This document shows positions 43,338-52,313 of a stretch of 64,000 nucleotides of DNA, piece after piece. The notes beneath the pieces are model-generated. The model was given only the letters and a program-made list of their open reading frames with translations, was not told where the DNA came from and ran no database searches. The number at the start of each line of letters is the position of its first letter. Position 1 is the first letter of the stretch. Source of the stretch: Campylobacteraceae bacterium (GTDB taxonomy: Bacteria > Campylobacterota > Campylobacteria > Campylobacterales > Campylobacteraceae); assembly GCA_900753405.1 (NCBI GenBank), contig CAADYZ010000015.1, positions 62,001 to 126,000 on the forward strand, given 5' to 3'. A program made the translations under genes and the position numbers.

Positions 43338-44114
43338 ATGAATGTTTTTGACGCCATAATTTTAGGCATTGTTGAAGGTTTGACCGAATTTCTACCCGTT
43401 TCAAGCACGGGGCATATGATCTTAACCACAAGTTTTTTAAAATTAGATCAAAGCGATGTCGTAAAGTCGTTTGAAGTTGTCGTCCAACTTGGCAGCATCC
43501 TTGCGGTGGTTGCGGCGTTTTGGCGGGATTTACGGCTAGACAAGCTACTCTGGTGCAAGCTGCTTGTCGGCTTTTTGCCAGCGGCGGTTGTGGGCTTTTT
43601 TGCTTACAGCTTCATCAAAACGCTTTTTGCGCAAAATGTCGTTGCTTACGCGCTCATCATCGGCGGCTTCATCTTCATCGCCATCGAACTTTGGCACAAA
43701 AAAACCAACTTCACGCCCTATGTCACCAAGATTGAAGACATCTCCTTTAAAGAGGCGTTTTTGGTTGGTTGCGCGCAGATTTTAGCGATGATCCCCGGAA
43801 CTTCACGAAGCGGAGCGACAATTGTAGCGGGACTTTTGGGTGGTTTTTCACGCCAAGTTGCGGCAAAATTTAGCTTCTTTTTAGCCATTCCAACAATGTT
43901 TGCGGCGACCTTTTACGACATCTACAAACAGCGAGAAATCTTCCTTGCCGAGTCACAAAACATCCTCATCTTCCTCATCGGCGGCGTGGTCGCGTTTTTG
44001 GTTGCGTTGGTGGTGATTGGACTTTTTATGAAATTTGTTAGCAAATTTAGCTACATCACCTTTGGGATTTACCGCATTTTAGCGGGTGTTTGTTTCTTGT
44101 GGTTTATGGCATAA
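43338..44114 (+). CDS. uppP: undecaprenyl-diphosphatase UppP (BacA)
   Basis: 258 residues, about eight membrane segments. It dephosphorylates undecaprenyl diphosphate to recycle the cell-wall lipid carrier. Signatures: ILGIVEGLTEFLPVSSTGHMIL and AMIPGTSRSGATIVAGLLGG. The ATG at 43338 is used because GGTGGAG lies just before it and the motif begins at once; a frame seven codons longer lacks this. nadK starts 9 bases after the stop. Confidence 0.95.
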   Translation: MNVFDAIILGIVEGLTEFLPVSSTGHMILTTSFLKLDQSDVVKSFEVVVQLGSILAVVAAFWRDLRLDKLLWCKLLVGFLPAAVVGFFAYSFIKTLFAQNVVAYALIIGGFIFIAIELWHKKTNFTPYVTKIEDISFKEAFLVGCAQILAMIPGTSRSGATIVAGLLGGFSRQVAAKFSFFLAIPTMFAATFYDIYKQREIFLAESQNILIFLIGGVVAFLVALVVIGLFMKFVSKFSYITFGIYRILAGVCFLWFMA

Positions 44115-44123
44115 AGAGTTAAA

Positions 44124-44930
44124 ATGTCATCAAATCTCCTCACAAAAGGCTCGATCATCGGCACAATCCGCCCGAAAAATCACGAAATTTTAGAGCAGTT
44201 TCGCGCCATTTTAAAACCCTTTGACATAGAAGTTATGCAGGGAAATTTAGCCACGCTTGCAGGCAAAACCAACCTCTTCGTCTCAATCGGCGGTGACGGC
44301 AGCTACATCTCGCTTTGCAGGGAGATTTCAACGCTTAAAGAGGCGTCAATGTTTGGCATCCACACGGGACATTTGGGCTTTTTGACTGATGTTAATCCGC
44401 AGGATTTGCAGGCGTTTTGCGACGAGTTGATGCGCGGTGAATACAAAAAAGAGAGGCTTTTTTTGCTTAGCGTGAAGATCGGCACAATGGAGCTTCCAGC
44501 GGTGAATGATGTCGTTATTTTGCGTAAAAACAGCCACTCGACCGCGACAATTTACGCCTACTTTGAAGGCAGACACTTCAACACCTACAAAGGAGACGGA
44601 CTCATCGCCAGCTCTGCCCTTGGCTCGACAGCCTACAACCTCAGTGCGGGCGGGGCGATTTTGCACGCAGGAGTCGAGGCGTTTTGCTTAACGCCGATCT
44701 GCTCGCACAGCTTAACCCAACGCCCGCTCATCGTCCCGTCAAATTCGAATTTGACACTAAAAAGCGGCGATGATGTAAGCGTGGTGATAGACGGGCAGCA
44801 AAGCTTCAACCTGTCAGACTTTGGCGAGATCCAAATCAGCGTCAGCAGTAATTTTGGCGTCAATCTCATCCGCCGCAAAAACCGAGACTACTTCGAGGTT
44901 TTGAAAGAAAAACTGAAATGGGGGGAGTGA
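44124..44930 (+). CDS. nadK: NAD kinase
   Basis: 268 residues. Makes NADP from NAD. GGDG motif in FVSIGGDGSYISL, GIHTGHLGFLTDV, then GDGLIASSALGSTAYNLSAGG and TPICSHSLTQRPLIVPSN. The codons for PSNSNLTL come from a dispersed palindrome placed in a normally variable strand, without evident lengthening. Its stop overlaps the recN start codon. Confidence 0.95.
   Translation: MSSNLLTKGSIIGTIRPKNHEILEQFRAILKPFDIEVMQGNLATLAGKTNLFVSIGGDGSYISLCREISTLKEASMFGIHTGHLGFLTDVNPQDLQAFCDELMRGEYKKERLFLLSVKIGTMELPAVNDVVILRKNSHSTATIYAYFEGRHFNTYKGDGLIASSALGSTAYNLSAGGAILHAGVEAFCLTPICSHSLTQRPLIVPSNSNLTLKSGDDVSVVIDGQQSFNLSDFGEIQISVSSNFGVNLIRRKNRDYFEVLKEKLKWGE
44738..44755. repeat. dispersed palindrome inside nadK
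   Basis: GTCAAATTCGAATTTGAC, perfect, read as SNSNLT shortly after the conserved QRPLIVP. Confidence 0.94.
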
Positions 44931-46483
44931 TGATTAGTAGAGTTTTGATCAAAAATTTTCTTAGCTTCAAAGAGGCAGAGGTCGAGTTTAAAGAGGGTTT
45001 AAATGTCATCACAGGTCCTAGCGGTGCGGGCAAAAGCGTGTTGATTAACGCAGTTTTAGCCGCAGCTGGGCTTGCAGAAGCGGACGCAAAGCTCATCGAG
45101 CTAGACTTCAAAGGCGAGCTAAGCGAAAAGCTCACCGCCCTTGGCATCGAAAACGAAGAGATCAACACCTTCAAGCTCTTTAAAGAGAAGCAAGCGAGAT
45201 ATTTCATCAACAATCAAGCCGTCTCAAAACGCCATTTAAGCGAACTAAACGCCATCAGCCACCTCAGCGTGCGCGAGGTCAAGGAGTTTGAAAACGCGCG
45301 ACTTTTGCGGGTTTTAGACAGACTTGCGGAAGAGAAAATGGGCGGCGAGTTTAGAAATGTCAAAACCGAATTTGAACGACTTTGGCGCGAGTTTTGCGTG
45401 GTGAAAGAGGAGTTTGAAGCCGTTTTGCGCAACGAAGCGAGGCTTGAAGAGCTCAAAGAATTTGCCAAATTCGAATTTGACAAAATTCACGCCATCGACC
45501 CGCGAGAAAATGAGCTAGACGAGCTTTTGCTAGTCAAAAAACGCCTCTCGATGCGCGACAAACTCGAACAAGCGTGGCAAAAGGCAAGTGAGATTTTCGC
45601 ATTTGAGAATGTGGTTTTAAACGCCTTGCATCTTAGCGAGAAAAATAGCGAGTTTTTCAGCGAGGCGATGAATGAGCTAAGAAATATCGCGAGTGATGTG
45701 GATTTTAGCGAGTTTGACGAGATCGACATCGAGTCGCTTTTAGACAGGCTTGAAGCGTTGAGTGGCTTACAGAAGCGTTACGGCTCGCTTGAAGAGGCGA
45801 TCGCGGTGGCAAAAAGGCGCGCGGCGGAGTTAAAAGGCTACGAGGAGATCGAGTTTAAAAAGGACGAGTTGCAGAGTAAATTTGACTCGCTTTTTGCGCG
45901 GCTAAGAGAGCTTGCAAACTCGCTTAGTAGCGCGCGAAGAGGCGTTTGCGGCGAGTTTGAAGAGAGGCTGAACGGCTTTTTGCAAAAACTTTACCTCACG
46001 CCTGTGAAGATCGAGGTTGAGCGCGGCGAGATGGGTGTAAATGGCGTGGATTTAGTCAGCGTGAATCTTGGCAAAACGAATGTGAAGAAGATCAGCAGTG
46101 GCGAACTAAACCGCTTGCGGCTTGCCTTTTTAGCGACTCAAAGCGAGATTTTAAACCACGCAGAATTTGAAGGCAGCGAAGTGCTGATTTTGGATGAGAT
46201 CGACTCGAATTTGAGCGGAAAAGAGGCGATGAGCGTGGCGCAAGTTTTGCTTTTACTCTCATCTCGCTACCAAATCATCGCCATCTCGCACCAACTGCAA
46301 CTTAGCGTCAAAGCCCCGCACCACTTTGTCGTTGAAAAAGAGGGCGGAGTGTCGCGCGTGAGGGAGATCACGCAGCAAGAAAAGGTGGAGGAAATTTCGA
46401 GGATGATCAGCGGAGAGGACATTTCAGAGACGACAAGAGAATATGCAAAAGAGCTTTTAAGGCAGATCAAATCGCAGTTGTAA
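44930..46483 (+). CDS. recN: DNA repair protein RecN
   Basis: 517 residues, SMC-like ATPase for double-strand break repair. Walker A TGPSGAGKSVLINAVLAAAG (about 29-48), long coiled coils in the middle, the ABC signature KKISSGELNRLRLAF, and Walker B SEVLILDEIDSNLSG. ATG at 44930 overlaps the nadK stop (TGATG), with GGGGGAG upstream. The coiled coil includes FAKFEFDKIHAIDP, where KFEFDK comes from a dispersed palindrome, and NVKTEFERLW from a variant at about 45358. Confidence 0.95.
   Translation: MISRVLIKNFLSFKEAEVEFKEGLNVITGPSGAGKSVLINAVLAAAGLAEADAKLIELDFKGELSEKLTALGIENEEINTFKLFKEKQARYFINNQAVSKRHLSELNAISHLSVREVKEFENARLLRVLDRLAEEKMGGEFRNVKTEFERLWREFCVVKEEFEAVLRNEARLEELKEFAKFEFDKIHAIDPRENELDELLLVKKRLSMRDKLEQAWQKASEIFAFENVVLNALHLSEKNSEFFSEAMNELRNIASDVDFSEFDEIDIESLLDRLEALSGLQKRYGSLEEAIAVAKRRAAELKGYEEIEFKKDELQSKFDSLFARLRELANSLSSARRGVCGEFEERLNGFLQKLYLTPVKIEVERGEMGVNGVDLVSVNLGKTNVKKISSGELNRLRLAFLATQSEILNHAEFEGSEVLILDEIDSNLSGKEAMSVAQVLLLLSSRYQIIAISHQLQLSVKAPHHFVVEKEGGVSRVREITQQEKVEEISRMISGEDISETTREYAKELLRQIKSQL
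45464..45482. repeat. dispersed palindrome inside recN
   Basis: GCCAAATTCGAATTTGACA, perfect core, read as AKFEFDK, in frame with no obvious insertion relative to RecN. Confidence 0.93.
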
Positions 46484-46525
46484 TCAAATTTGATTTTAAC
46501 AAATTACATTTTAATGGAGAAAAAT

Positions 46526-48544
46526 ATGAATTTTTTGTTTGAGTTAGGCACTGAGGAGTTACCAGCAATCCCATTTCTAAAAGAGTTGCCAAATGTGCTA
46601 AACAAGTGGCAAAACGCGCTTGAAGAGGTTGGCTTAGACGGCGAGTTTAAGCTTGACTACACGCCACGCAGAATCGTCATCAGCGGGCAGATGCAGACAA
46701 AGGCGAAGGACTTGACGCAAGAGTTTATCGGCGCGCCAAAAAGCATCGCTCTCACGCCAACTGGCGAGTGGAGCACGGCGGCGGTGAAGTTTGCGCAAAA
46801 GTGCGGCATTGGCGTTGAGGAGCTAGAATTTAGAGAGGTTAAGGGCAAAGAGGTGCTTTACAAAGAGGTGCTTTGCGTGGGACAAAGTGCGCGCGTCTTG
46901 CTTCCTAGCGTGGTCGCAAAGTTTGCCCTCGCGCTGAATTTTGGTAGATCGATGCGTTGGGGAAGTGGCGAATTTGAGTTCATCCGCCCTGTGAGGAATG
47001 TGATTTTGATGTTAGAAGAGGAGCTTGTGGAGTGCGAAGTTTGCGGCGTGAAGTCGCGTCTAGCGTTTTTGCCACACCGCAAGTTTGGCTTTGAGGCAGT
47101 TGAGTTTAAAAGCTCGGCGGAGTATTTTAGCAAGCTGGCGCAAAACGGGGTGATTTTGCGAGCCGATGAGAGGCGTGAGAAGATTTTGCAAGAGTTTAAG
47201 CGAATCGAGTCAAATTCGAATTTGACAATCGAGCTTGACGAGGATTTGCTTGACGAAGTTGTTGCCATCACCGAGTTTCCAACGGCGATTTTGGGCGCGT
47301 TTGAAGAGGAATTTTTAAGCGTGCCAAACGAGGCGATCATCCTTTCGATGAAAGAAAACCAACGCTACTTTCCGCTCTTTAAAAACGGCAAGCTAGCTAA
47401 CAATTTTGTCGCCGTAAGCAACGCAATTTGCGAGGATTTTGCGCAGATTGTCGCGGGGAATGAGCGGGTTTTGCGCGCAAGGCTAAGTGACGCTGAGTTT
47501 TTCTACAAACAAGATTTAAACGCCGAATTTAGCGCACAAAAACTCAAAAACATCAACTTTATGGCAAAGCTTGGTAGCGTTTATGACAAAGAGGTGCGCG
47601 AGGCGGCGTTGGCGGAGGTTTTGGGTGAGATTTACGGCGTTGAAAACAAGGCTGAGCTAAAAGAGGCGGTGATGCTCTCAAAGGCAGATCTCACAACGGC
47701 GATGGTGTATGAATTTACCGAGCTTCAAGGGGTGATGGGAAGTTACTACGCCAAGGCATTTGGCAAAAGTGAGCAAACCGCACTCGCCATCAAAGAGCAA
47801 TACCTCCCACGAGGCGACAAAGACGGACTGCCGACTACGAAATTTAGCGCCGTTGTGGCACTTGCGAGTAAATTTGACACGCTTTTGGGGCTGTTTAGTG
47901 TTGGTGAGTTGCCAAGCGGAACAAAAGACCCTTACGGGCTTAGACGGGCGGCAAACGGCGTTTTGAGGATCATCAAGCAGTTTGAAGTCAAATTTGATTT
48001 ACGCAAATTTTTGCAACTCTCAGCGGCACATTACGCAGCGTTTGAGACTGAGCAGCTTGAAAGATTCATCTTAGAGCGGCTCGCTTCACTCAGTGGAGCA
48101 AACGCAAGCGTGGTGAATGCGGTTTTAAACGGCTCGTGCAGGGAGATTTTGCGGCTTTTTGACGCGATTGCAGCACTTGATGAGATCGTAAAAAAGAGCG
48201 ATTTTAGAGAGAATTTCGTCACATTTAAACGCATTGCAAACATCCTTAAAGAGACGCCGTCACAAACATTGTGCGAGGCAAGAAATTCGGTAAAAGAGGA
48301 GCTGTTTGAGAGCGAAGTTGAGGCAAATTTGTGGCGTGAGTTTAGCGGTTTGAAGCTGGATTTAAACCAAAGCAAAGCCTATCTTCAAGCGCTTTTTGGC
48401 TTGAAAGAGAGGATTGACGCCTTTTTTGAAGGGGTGATGATCAACGCGCAAAACGCCTTGGTAAAACAAAACCGAATTTGTCTTCTTGGGGCGATTTACG
48501 CGGCGTTTTTGGAGGTCGCAGACATCAAAGAAATTTCGGCTTAA
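46526..48544 (+). CDS. glyS: glycyl-tRNA synthetase beta subunit
   Basis: 672 residues. Class II alpha2-beta2 enzyme; glyQ is not in the window. Motifs: FLFELGTEELPAIP at the start, FAQKCGI, GRSMRWGSGEFEFIRPVRNVILML, MKENQRYFPLF, GSYYAKAFGKSEQTALAIKEQYLPRGDKDGLP, and GTKDPYGLRRAANGVLRII. Start is the ATG at 46526, preceded by TGGAG, because the family signature begins there. The codons for ESNSNLTIELDE come from a palindrome; a variant near 47985 encodes VKFDLRKF. Confidence 0.96.
   Translation: MNFLFELGTEELPAIPFLKELPNVLNKWQNALEEVGLDGEFKLDYTPRRIVISGQMQTKAKDLTQEFIGAPKSIALTPTGEWSTAAVKFAQKCGIGVEELEFREVKGKEVLYKEVLCVGQSARVLLPSVVAKFALALNFGRSMRWGSGEFEFIRPVRNVILMLEEELVECEVCGVKSRLAFLPHRKFGFEAVEFKSSAEYFSKLAQNGVILRADERREKILQEFKRIESNSNLTIELDEDLLDEVVAITEFPTAILGAFEEEFLSVPNEAIILSMKENQRYFPLFKNGKLANNFVAVSNAICEDFAQIVAGNERVLRARLSDAEFFYKQDLNAEFSAQKLKNINFMAKLGSVYDKEVREAALAEVLGEIYGVENKAELKEAVMLSKADLTTAMVYEFTELQGVMGSYYAKAFGKSEQTALAIKEQYLPRGDKDGLPTTKFSAVVALASKFDTLLGLFSVGELPSGTKDPYGLRRAANGVLRIIKQFEVKFDLRKFLQLSAAHYAAFETEQLERFILERLASLSGANASVVNAVLNGSCREILRLFDAIAALDEIVKKSDFRENFVTFKRIANILKETPSQTLCEARNSVKEELFESEVEANLWREFSGLKLDLNQSKAYLQALFGLKERIDAFFEGVMINAQNALVKQNRICLLGAIYAAFLEVADIKEISA
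47209..47227. repeat. dispersed palindrome inside glyS
   Basis: GTCAAATTCGAATTTGACA, perfect core, read as SNSNLT before DEDLLDEVVAITEFP. Confidence 0.94.
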
Positions 48545-48611
48545 TTGAAAATTAATATTTTTTATTTACAAAATTTTGTAATAATTAAACAATTTTACCA
48601 AAAGGATTGAT

Positions 48612-49550
48612 ATGATTTATGATTTAGTTGTGATCGGCGCTGGTCCGTGTGGGATCGCCGCGACTGTTGAGGGAAAGCTTGCGGGGTTGAATGTGCTGTT
48701 GCTTGAAAAGGGCAGCGAGCATTCTCAGACGATTCAAAAATTCTACAAAGAGGGCAAAAGGGTTGATAAAGCCTACAAGGGCGCAACTGGCGAGACGATC
48801 GGGAATGTCGAGTTTTATGACGGCACAAAAGAGAGTACGCTGGAATATTTCACAACGCTTTTAAATCACGCACAAAACATCACCTACAACTGCGAAGTCG
48901 AGAGTGTGACAAAGAGTGACGAAGGGATTATCGTGCATAGCTCAAATGGTGATTTTGTCTGCAAAAACGCGCTTATTGCGATCGGCAAAATGGGTAAGCA
49001 AAACCGCCCTAGCTACAAAATTCCACTCACGCTAAACGCGGTTGTGAATTTCAACGCAAACTCTTGCAAAGGCGGCGAGAAAATTCTAGTCGTTGGCGGC
49101 GGCAACTCGGCGGCTGAATACGCGGTGGATCTAAGCGAAGGCAACCAAACCACGCTTTGCTACCGAAAAAGCTCGTTTTCTAGACTAAATGAGATCAACC
49201 AAAGCAATGTCGAAGAGGCAAACAAAGCGGGCAAACTAGCCCTAAAACTCGGTCTTGACATCCAAGCTGTTCAAGACGCAGCTGGCAAGCCAGAAGTCGT
49301 TTTTGCAGACGGTAGCAGTGAGGTTTATGACCGCGTCATTTACGCGATCGGCGGCTCGACTCCTGTGGATTTCTTAAAGCGTTGCGGCGTAGAAGTCAGC
49401 AGCGAAGGTGTTGCGGTTGTGGATGAGAATTTGCAGTCTCAAACCAAAGGGCTTTATGTTGGCGGCGACATCATCAGCAAAAGCGGCAGTATCGTAATGG
49501 CGTTAAATGACGCACACAAAGTCGTAGCCGCCATCATCAACAAAAACTAA
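48612..49550 (+). CDS. fqrB: thioredoxin reductase-like flavoprotein without CxxC (FqrB-type flavodoxin:quinone reductase)
   Basis: 312 residues. FAD-binding VVIGAGPCGIAATVEGKLAG at the N-terminus, NADP-binding ILVVGGGNSAAEYAVDLSE near 157-175, and the C-terminal GLYVGGDIISKSGSIVMALNDAHKVV. The redox CxxC pair of true thioredoxin reductases is absent. That matches H. pylori HP1164 (FqrB) and its Campylobacter homologue, which pass electrons between flavodoxin and NADP or quinones; flavodoxin is encoded at 4478. AAAAGGA precedes the ATG. A strong palindromic terminator follows. Confidence 0.88.
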   Translation: MIYDLVVIGAGPCGIAATVEGKLAGLNVLLLEKGSEHSQTIQKFYKEGKRVDKAYKGATGETIGNVEFYDGTKESTLEYFTTLLNHAQNITYNCEVESVTKSDEGIIVHSSNGDFVCKNALIAIGKMGKQNRPSYKIPLTLNAVVNFNANSCKGGEKILVVGGGNSAAEYAVDLSEGNQTTLCYRKSSFSRLNEINQSNVEEANKAGKLALKLGLDIQAVQDAAGKPEVVFADGSSEVYDRVIYAIGGSTPVDFLKRCGVEVSSEGVAVVDENLQSQTKGLYVGGDIISKSGSIVMALNDAHKVVAAIINKN

Positions 49551-49556
49551 AACGCG

Positions 49557-49584
49557 GGCTTGTCAAATTCGAATTTGACAAGCC
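49557..49584 (+). terminator. intrinsic terminator built on a perfect dispersed palindrome
   Basis: The 20-mer at 49561-49580 is extended by GGCT and AGCC to a perfect 28-base inverted repeat, followed by TTTT. It lies 7 bases after the fqrB stop and immediately before the methylase gene. Confidence 0.8.
49561..49580. repeat. dispersed palindrome, perfect 20-mer, intergenic
   Basis: TGTCAAATTCGAATTTGACA between fqrB and the methylase gene; core of the terminator at 49557. Confidence 0.95.
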
Positions 49585-49597
49585 TTTTAGGGCGGTT

Positions 49598-50401
49598 ATG
49601 CAGCTTTTTCAGTTTCAAAATGGATATCGTTACAATAGCGACTCGCTTTTTTTCTACAACTTTTTACGCAGTCAAATTTCGCCAAATTTTCACAAAAATG
49701 CGCTTGATGTTGGAAGCGGTTGTGGAATTTTGGCACTTCTTTTTGCGAGGGATTTTCCAAAAGCTAGCGTTTTTGGCGTTGAGATTTTAGAAAAAAACTG
49801 CCTGCTTTGCCGCAAAAACGCCGCGCTAAACAAGCTTAACGCGGCGTTCATCAACGCTGATTTTACGACTCTTAACTCAAAAAATTTTGCCGAATTTGTC
49901 AAAACCGAATTTGATTTTGACACGCAAAACGAGACGGCGAAAACTCCTGCAAATGAGGCAAATTTCAAATTTGACGCCATCTTCTCAAACCCGCCGTTTT
50001 ACGCCTCGCTTGGGACAAGTTCGCAAAACGCTCACCTCGACCTTGCACGAGACGCGCGGCATTTGCCGATGGCGGAGTTTTTCCTAAACGCAAGAAAACT
50101 GCTTACGCCAAACGGCAAGTTTTACTTTTGTTACGACACGCAGCAGTTAAATGAGATCTTCTTCAACCTGAATTTAGCAAATTTAAATGTAACTAAAATT
50201 CAATTTTTACACACACGAAAGGAGAAAAAAGCTAAAATAGCTTTTTTTGAAACACAACCTTTTAGCAAAAAGCCCTGCGTCGTCCTGCCAAATGCGGTGA
50301 TTTACGAAAATGGCGAGGAGGTGAGCGAGTTTGCGAAGGAGGTTTTTGTCAGTTGCGGGACGCAAAGCCTGAATTTTGAAGAGGTGGATGATGAAATTTG
50401 A
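49598..50401 (+). CDS. tRNA1(Val) A37 N6-methylase-like protein (TrmN6/YfiC family)
   Basis: 267 residues. Short N-terminal QLFQFQNGYRYNSDSLFFYNFL, typical of TrmN6, then SAM-binding LDVGSGCGILALLFARDFP and the amino-methylase motif IFSNPPFYASLGTSSQNAHLDLARD. About 30 extra residues before the NPPF motif contain VKTEFDFDTQNE from a repeat variant (about 49898-49922). AGGGCGG precedes the ATG. It overlaps dxs by 11 bases. Confidence 0.85.
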   Translation: MQLFQFQNGYRYNSDSLFFYNFLRSQISPNFHKNALDVGSGCGILALLFARDFPKASVFGVEILEKNCLLCRKNAALNKLNAAFINADFTTLNSKNFAEFVKTEFDFDTQNETAKTPANEANFKFDAIFSNPPFYASLGTSSQNAHLDLARDARHLPMAEFFLNARKLLTPNGKFYFCYDTQQLNEIFFNLNLANLNVTKIQFLHTRKEKKAKIAFFETQPFSKKPCVVLPNAVIYENGEEVSEFAKEVFVSCGTQSLNFEEVDDEI

Positions 50402-52313
50402 GGACTTGAAAGAGAAGAAAATAGGCGAATTAAGCGAGATTTGCGCCATTTTACGCGAGAAAATTTTAGAAGTTGTTAGCAAAAATGGCGGACATTTAAG
50501 CTCGAATTTAGGCGTTGTGGAACTGACGGTCGCGCTGCATTATGTCTTTGACCTGCCGCGGGATGCGTTGGTTTTTGATGTTAGTCACCAGTGCTACGCT
50601 CACAAGCTGTTAAGCGGGCGGTGGGACGAGTTTGAAACGCTAAGGCAATTTGGCGGCATCAGCGGCTACACGAAACCCTGTGAAAGCGAGTTTGACTACT
50701 TTGTCGCAGGACACAGCTCGACTAGCATAAGCCTCGCAGTCGGCGCGGCAAAAGCCTTCGCGTTGAAGCAAAATGGCGCAGTTAGCATCGCTCTAATCGG
50801 CGATGGTGCGTTAAGCGGCGGCGTGGCGTATGAAGCCTTAAACGAGCTTGGCGACTTGAAACTGCCGTGCGTCATCGTGCTAAACGACAACGAAATGAGC
50901 ATCTCCAAACCGATCGGCGCGATTAGTAAATATCTCTCGCAGATGATGGCTGGGCAGTTTTACCAAAAGTTCAAGTCGCGGGTAAATAAATTTTTAGAGT
51001 TTATGCCCGACTCTGCGGCGTATATGGCGCGGCGGTTTGAAGAGGGCGTGCGACTCATCACGCCCGGAATGTTTTTTGAAGAGCTAGGGCTTGAATACAT
51101 CGGTCCGATCAACGGACACAACCTGCCTGAGCTCATCAGTGCTTTAAAGACCGCAAAGTCGATGCAAAAGCCAGTTGTAGTGCATATCCAGACGATCAAA
51201 GGCAAGGGTTACGAGTTTAGCGAAAAGGATGATGGCAAATGGCACGGCGTGAGCGCGTTTGACCTACAAAGCGGTGAGGCGTTAAGCAAAGTTGTCAAAA
51301 CCGAATTTAAAGAGGAAAACACACCGCAAAAGGCGCAAGCTGCTTCGCCAAAGTCGGCTACGCAGATTTTTAGCACAAAACTTTTAAGCCTCGCACAGCA
51401 AGATGAGAAAGTCTGCGGCGTAACTGCTGCGATGCCAAGCGGGACTGGGCTTGAAGAGTTGCTAAAACTCTACCCAGAGCGCTTTTTTGACACAGGGATC
51501 ACCGAGCAGCACGCAGTCGCGTCAATGGCGGCGCTTGCAAAGGAAGGTTTTAAGCCGTTTGTGGCGATCTACTCGACATTTTTGCAACGAGCTTACGACC
51601 AGATCATCCAAGAAGTCGCCCTGCTCTCGCTGCCCGTTGTCTTTTGCTTAGATCGCGCAGGGATTGTCGGAGAGGACGGCGAGACGCACCAAGGCGTCTT
51701 TGACATCGCCTTTTTAAACTGCGTCCCAAACCTAACACTTTGCGCCCCGCGAAACGAAGCGGCGTTTAACGCCTTGCTAGAATTTGGCGCAAATTTCGAC
51801 AAGCCACTCGCCATCCGCTACCCACGAGGCAGTTTCAAAGCTGACGCAAACGGCTTTGCGGCTGGTTTTGCTTTGCCGTGTGAAGTGGGAAAAAGCGAGG
51901 TTTTAGCAGGTGAGTTGGAGGGCGAGAAATTGGCTGAGGCGGCGTTTTTGGGCTACGGAGACGGCGTTGGCGCAGCTTTGAGCGTGGCGAAAAATTTTGA
52001 GAGCGTGGTTGTGGTGGATTTAATTTTTATCAAGCCACTAGACAAGGTGATGCTAAAAAAGCTTGCTAAAACGAGCAAAACTTGGTTTGTGTTTAGCAGC
52101 AGTGCAAAACGCGGCGGAGTCGGCTCGATCCTCGCTTCGTGGCTACAAGAAAACGGCATTTTGGGCGTGCGAGTTGTGAGTTTTGAGTTTGAAGACGAGT
52201 TTATCACGCACGGAAAAACGCCGCTCGTGGAGGCGAGTTTGGGGGTGGATGAGGCGAGTTTGACGCAAAAAGTAAGACAAATTTTGCAAACCAAAACAAA
52301 GGAAGGCGTGTGA
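50391..52313 (+). CDS. dxs: 1-deoxy-D-xylulose-5-phosphate synthase
   Basis: 640 residues. Thiamine diphosphate enzyme starting the MEP isoprenoid pathway from pyruvate and glyceraldehyde 3-phosphate. Motifs: HLSSNLGVVELTVALHYVFD, FDVSHQCYAHKLLSGR, GDGALSGGVAYEALNELGDLKLPCVIVLNDNEMSIS, EQHAVASMAALAKEG, and DRAGIVGEDGETHQGVFD. It is somewhat longer than usual; the junction between the two halves (SKVVKTEFKEENTPQKAQAA) carries a repeat variant. ATG at 50391 with GAGGTGG upstream, inside the end of the methylase gene; ATGs 1 and 5 codons earlier are possible. Confidence 0.95.
   Translation: MKFEDLKEKKIGELSEICAILREKILEVVSKNGGHLSSNLGVVELTVALHYVFDLPRDALVFDVSHQCYAHKLLSGRWDEFETLRQFGGISGYTKPCESEFDYFVAGHSSTSISLAVGAAKAFALKQNGAVSIALIGDGALSGGVAYEALNELGDLKLPCVIVLNDNEMSISKPIGAISKYLSQMMAGQFYQKFKSRVNKFLEFMPDSAAYMARRFEEGVRLITPGMFFEELGLEYIGPINGHNLPELISALKTAKSMQKPVVVHIQTIKGKGYEFSEKDDGKWHGVSAFDLQSGEALSKVVKTEFKEENTPQKAQAASPKSATQIFSTKLLSLAQQDEKVCGVTAAMPSGTGLEELLKLYPERFFDTGITEQHAVASMAALAKEGFKPFVAIYSTFLQRAYDQIIQEVALLSLPVVFCLDRAGIVGEDGETHQGVFDIAFLNCVPNLTLCAPRNEAAFNALLEFGANFDKPLAIRYPRGSFKADANGFAAGFALPCEVGKSEVLAGELEGEKLAEAAFLGYGDGVGAALSVAKNFESVVVVDLIFIKPLDKVMLKKLAKTSKTWFVFSSSAKRGGVGSILASWLQENGILGVRVVSFEFEDEFITHGKTPLVEASLGVDEASLTQKVRQILQTKTKEGV

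Noticed and set aside
48612..49550. Annotation as thioredoxin reductase
   Set aside because: The CxxC redox pair is missing, so an FqrB-type flavodoxin reductase is the better call.
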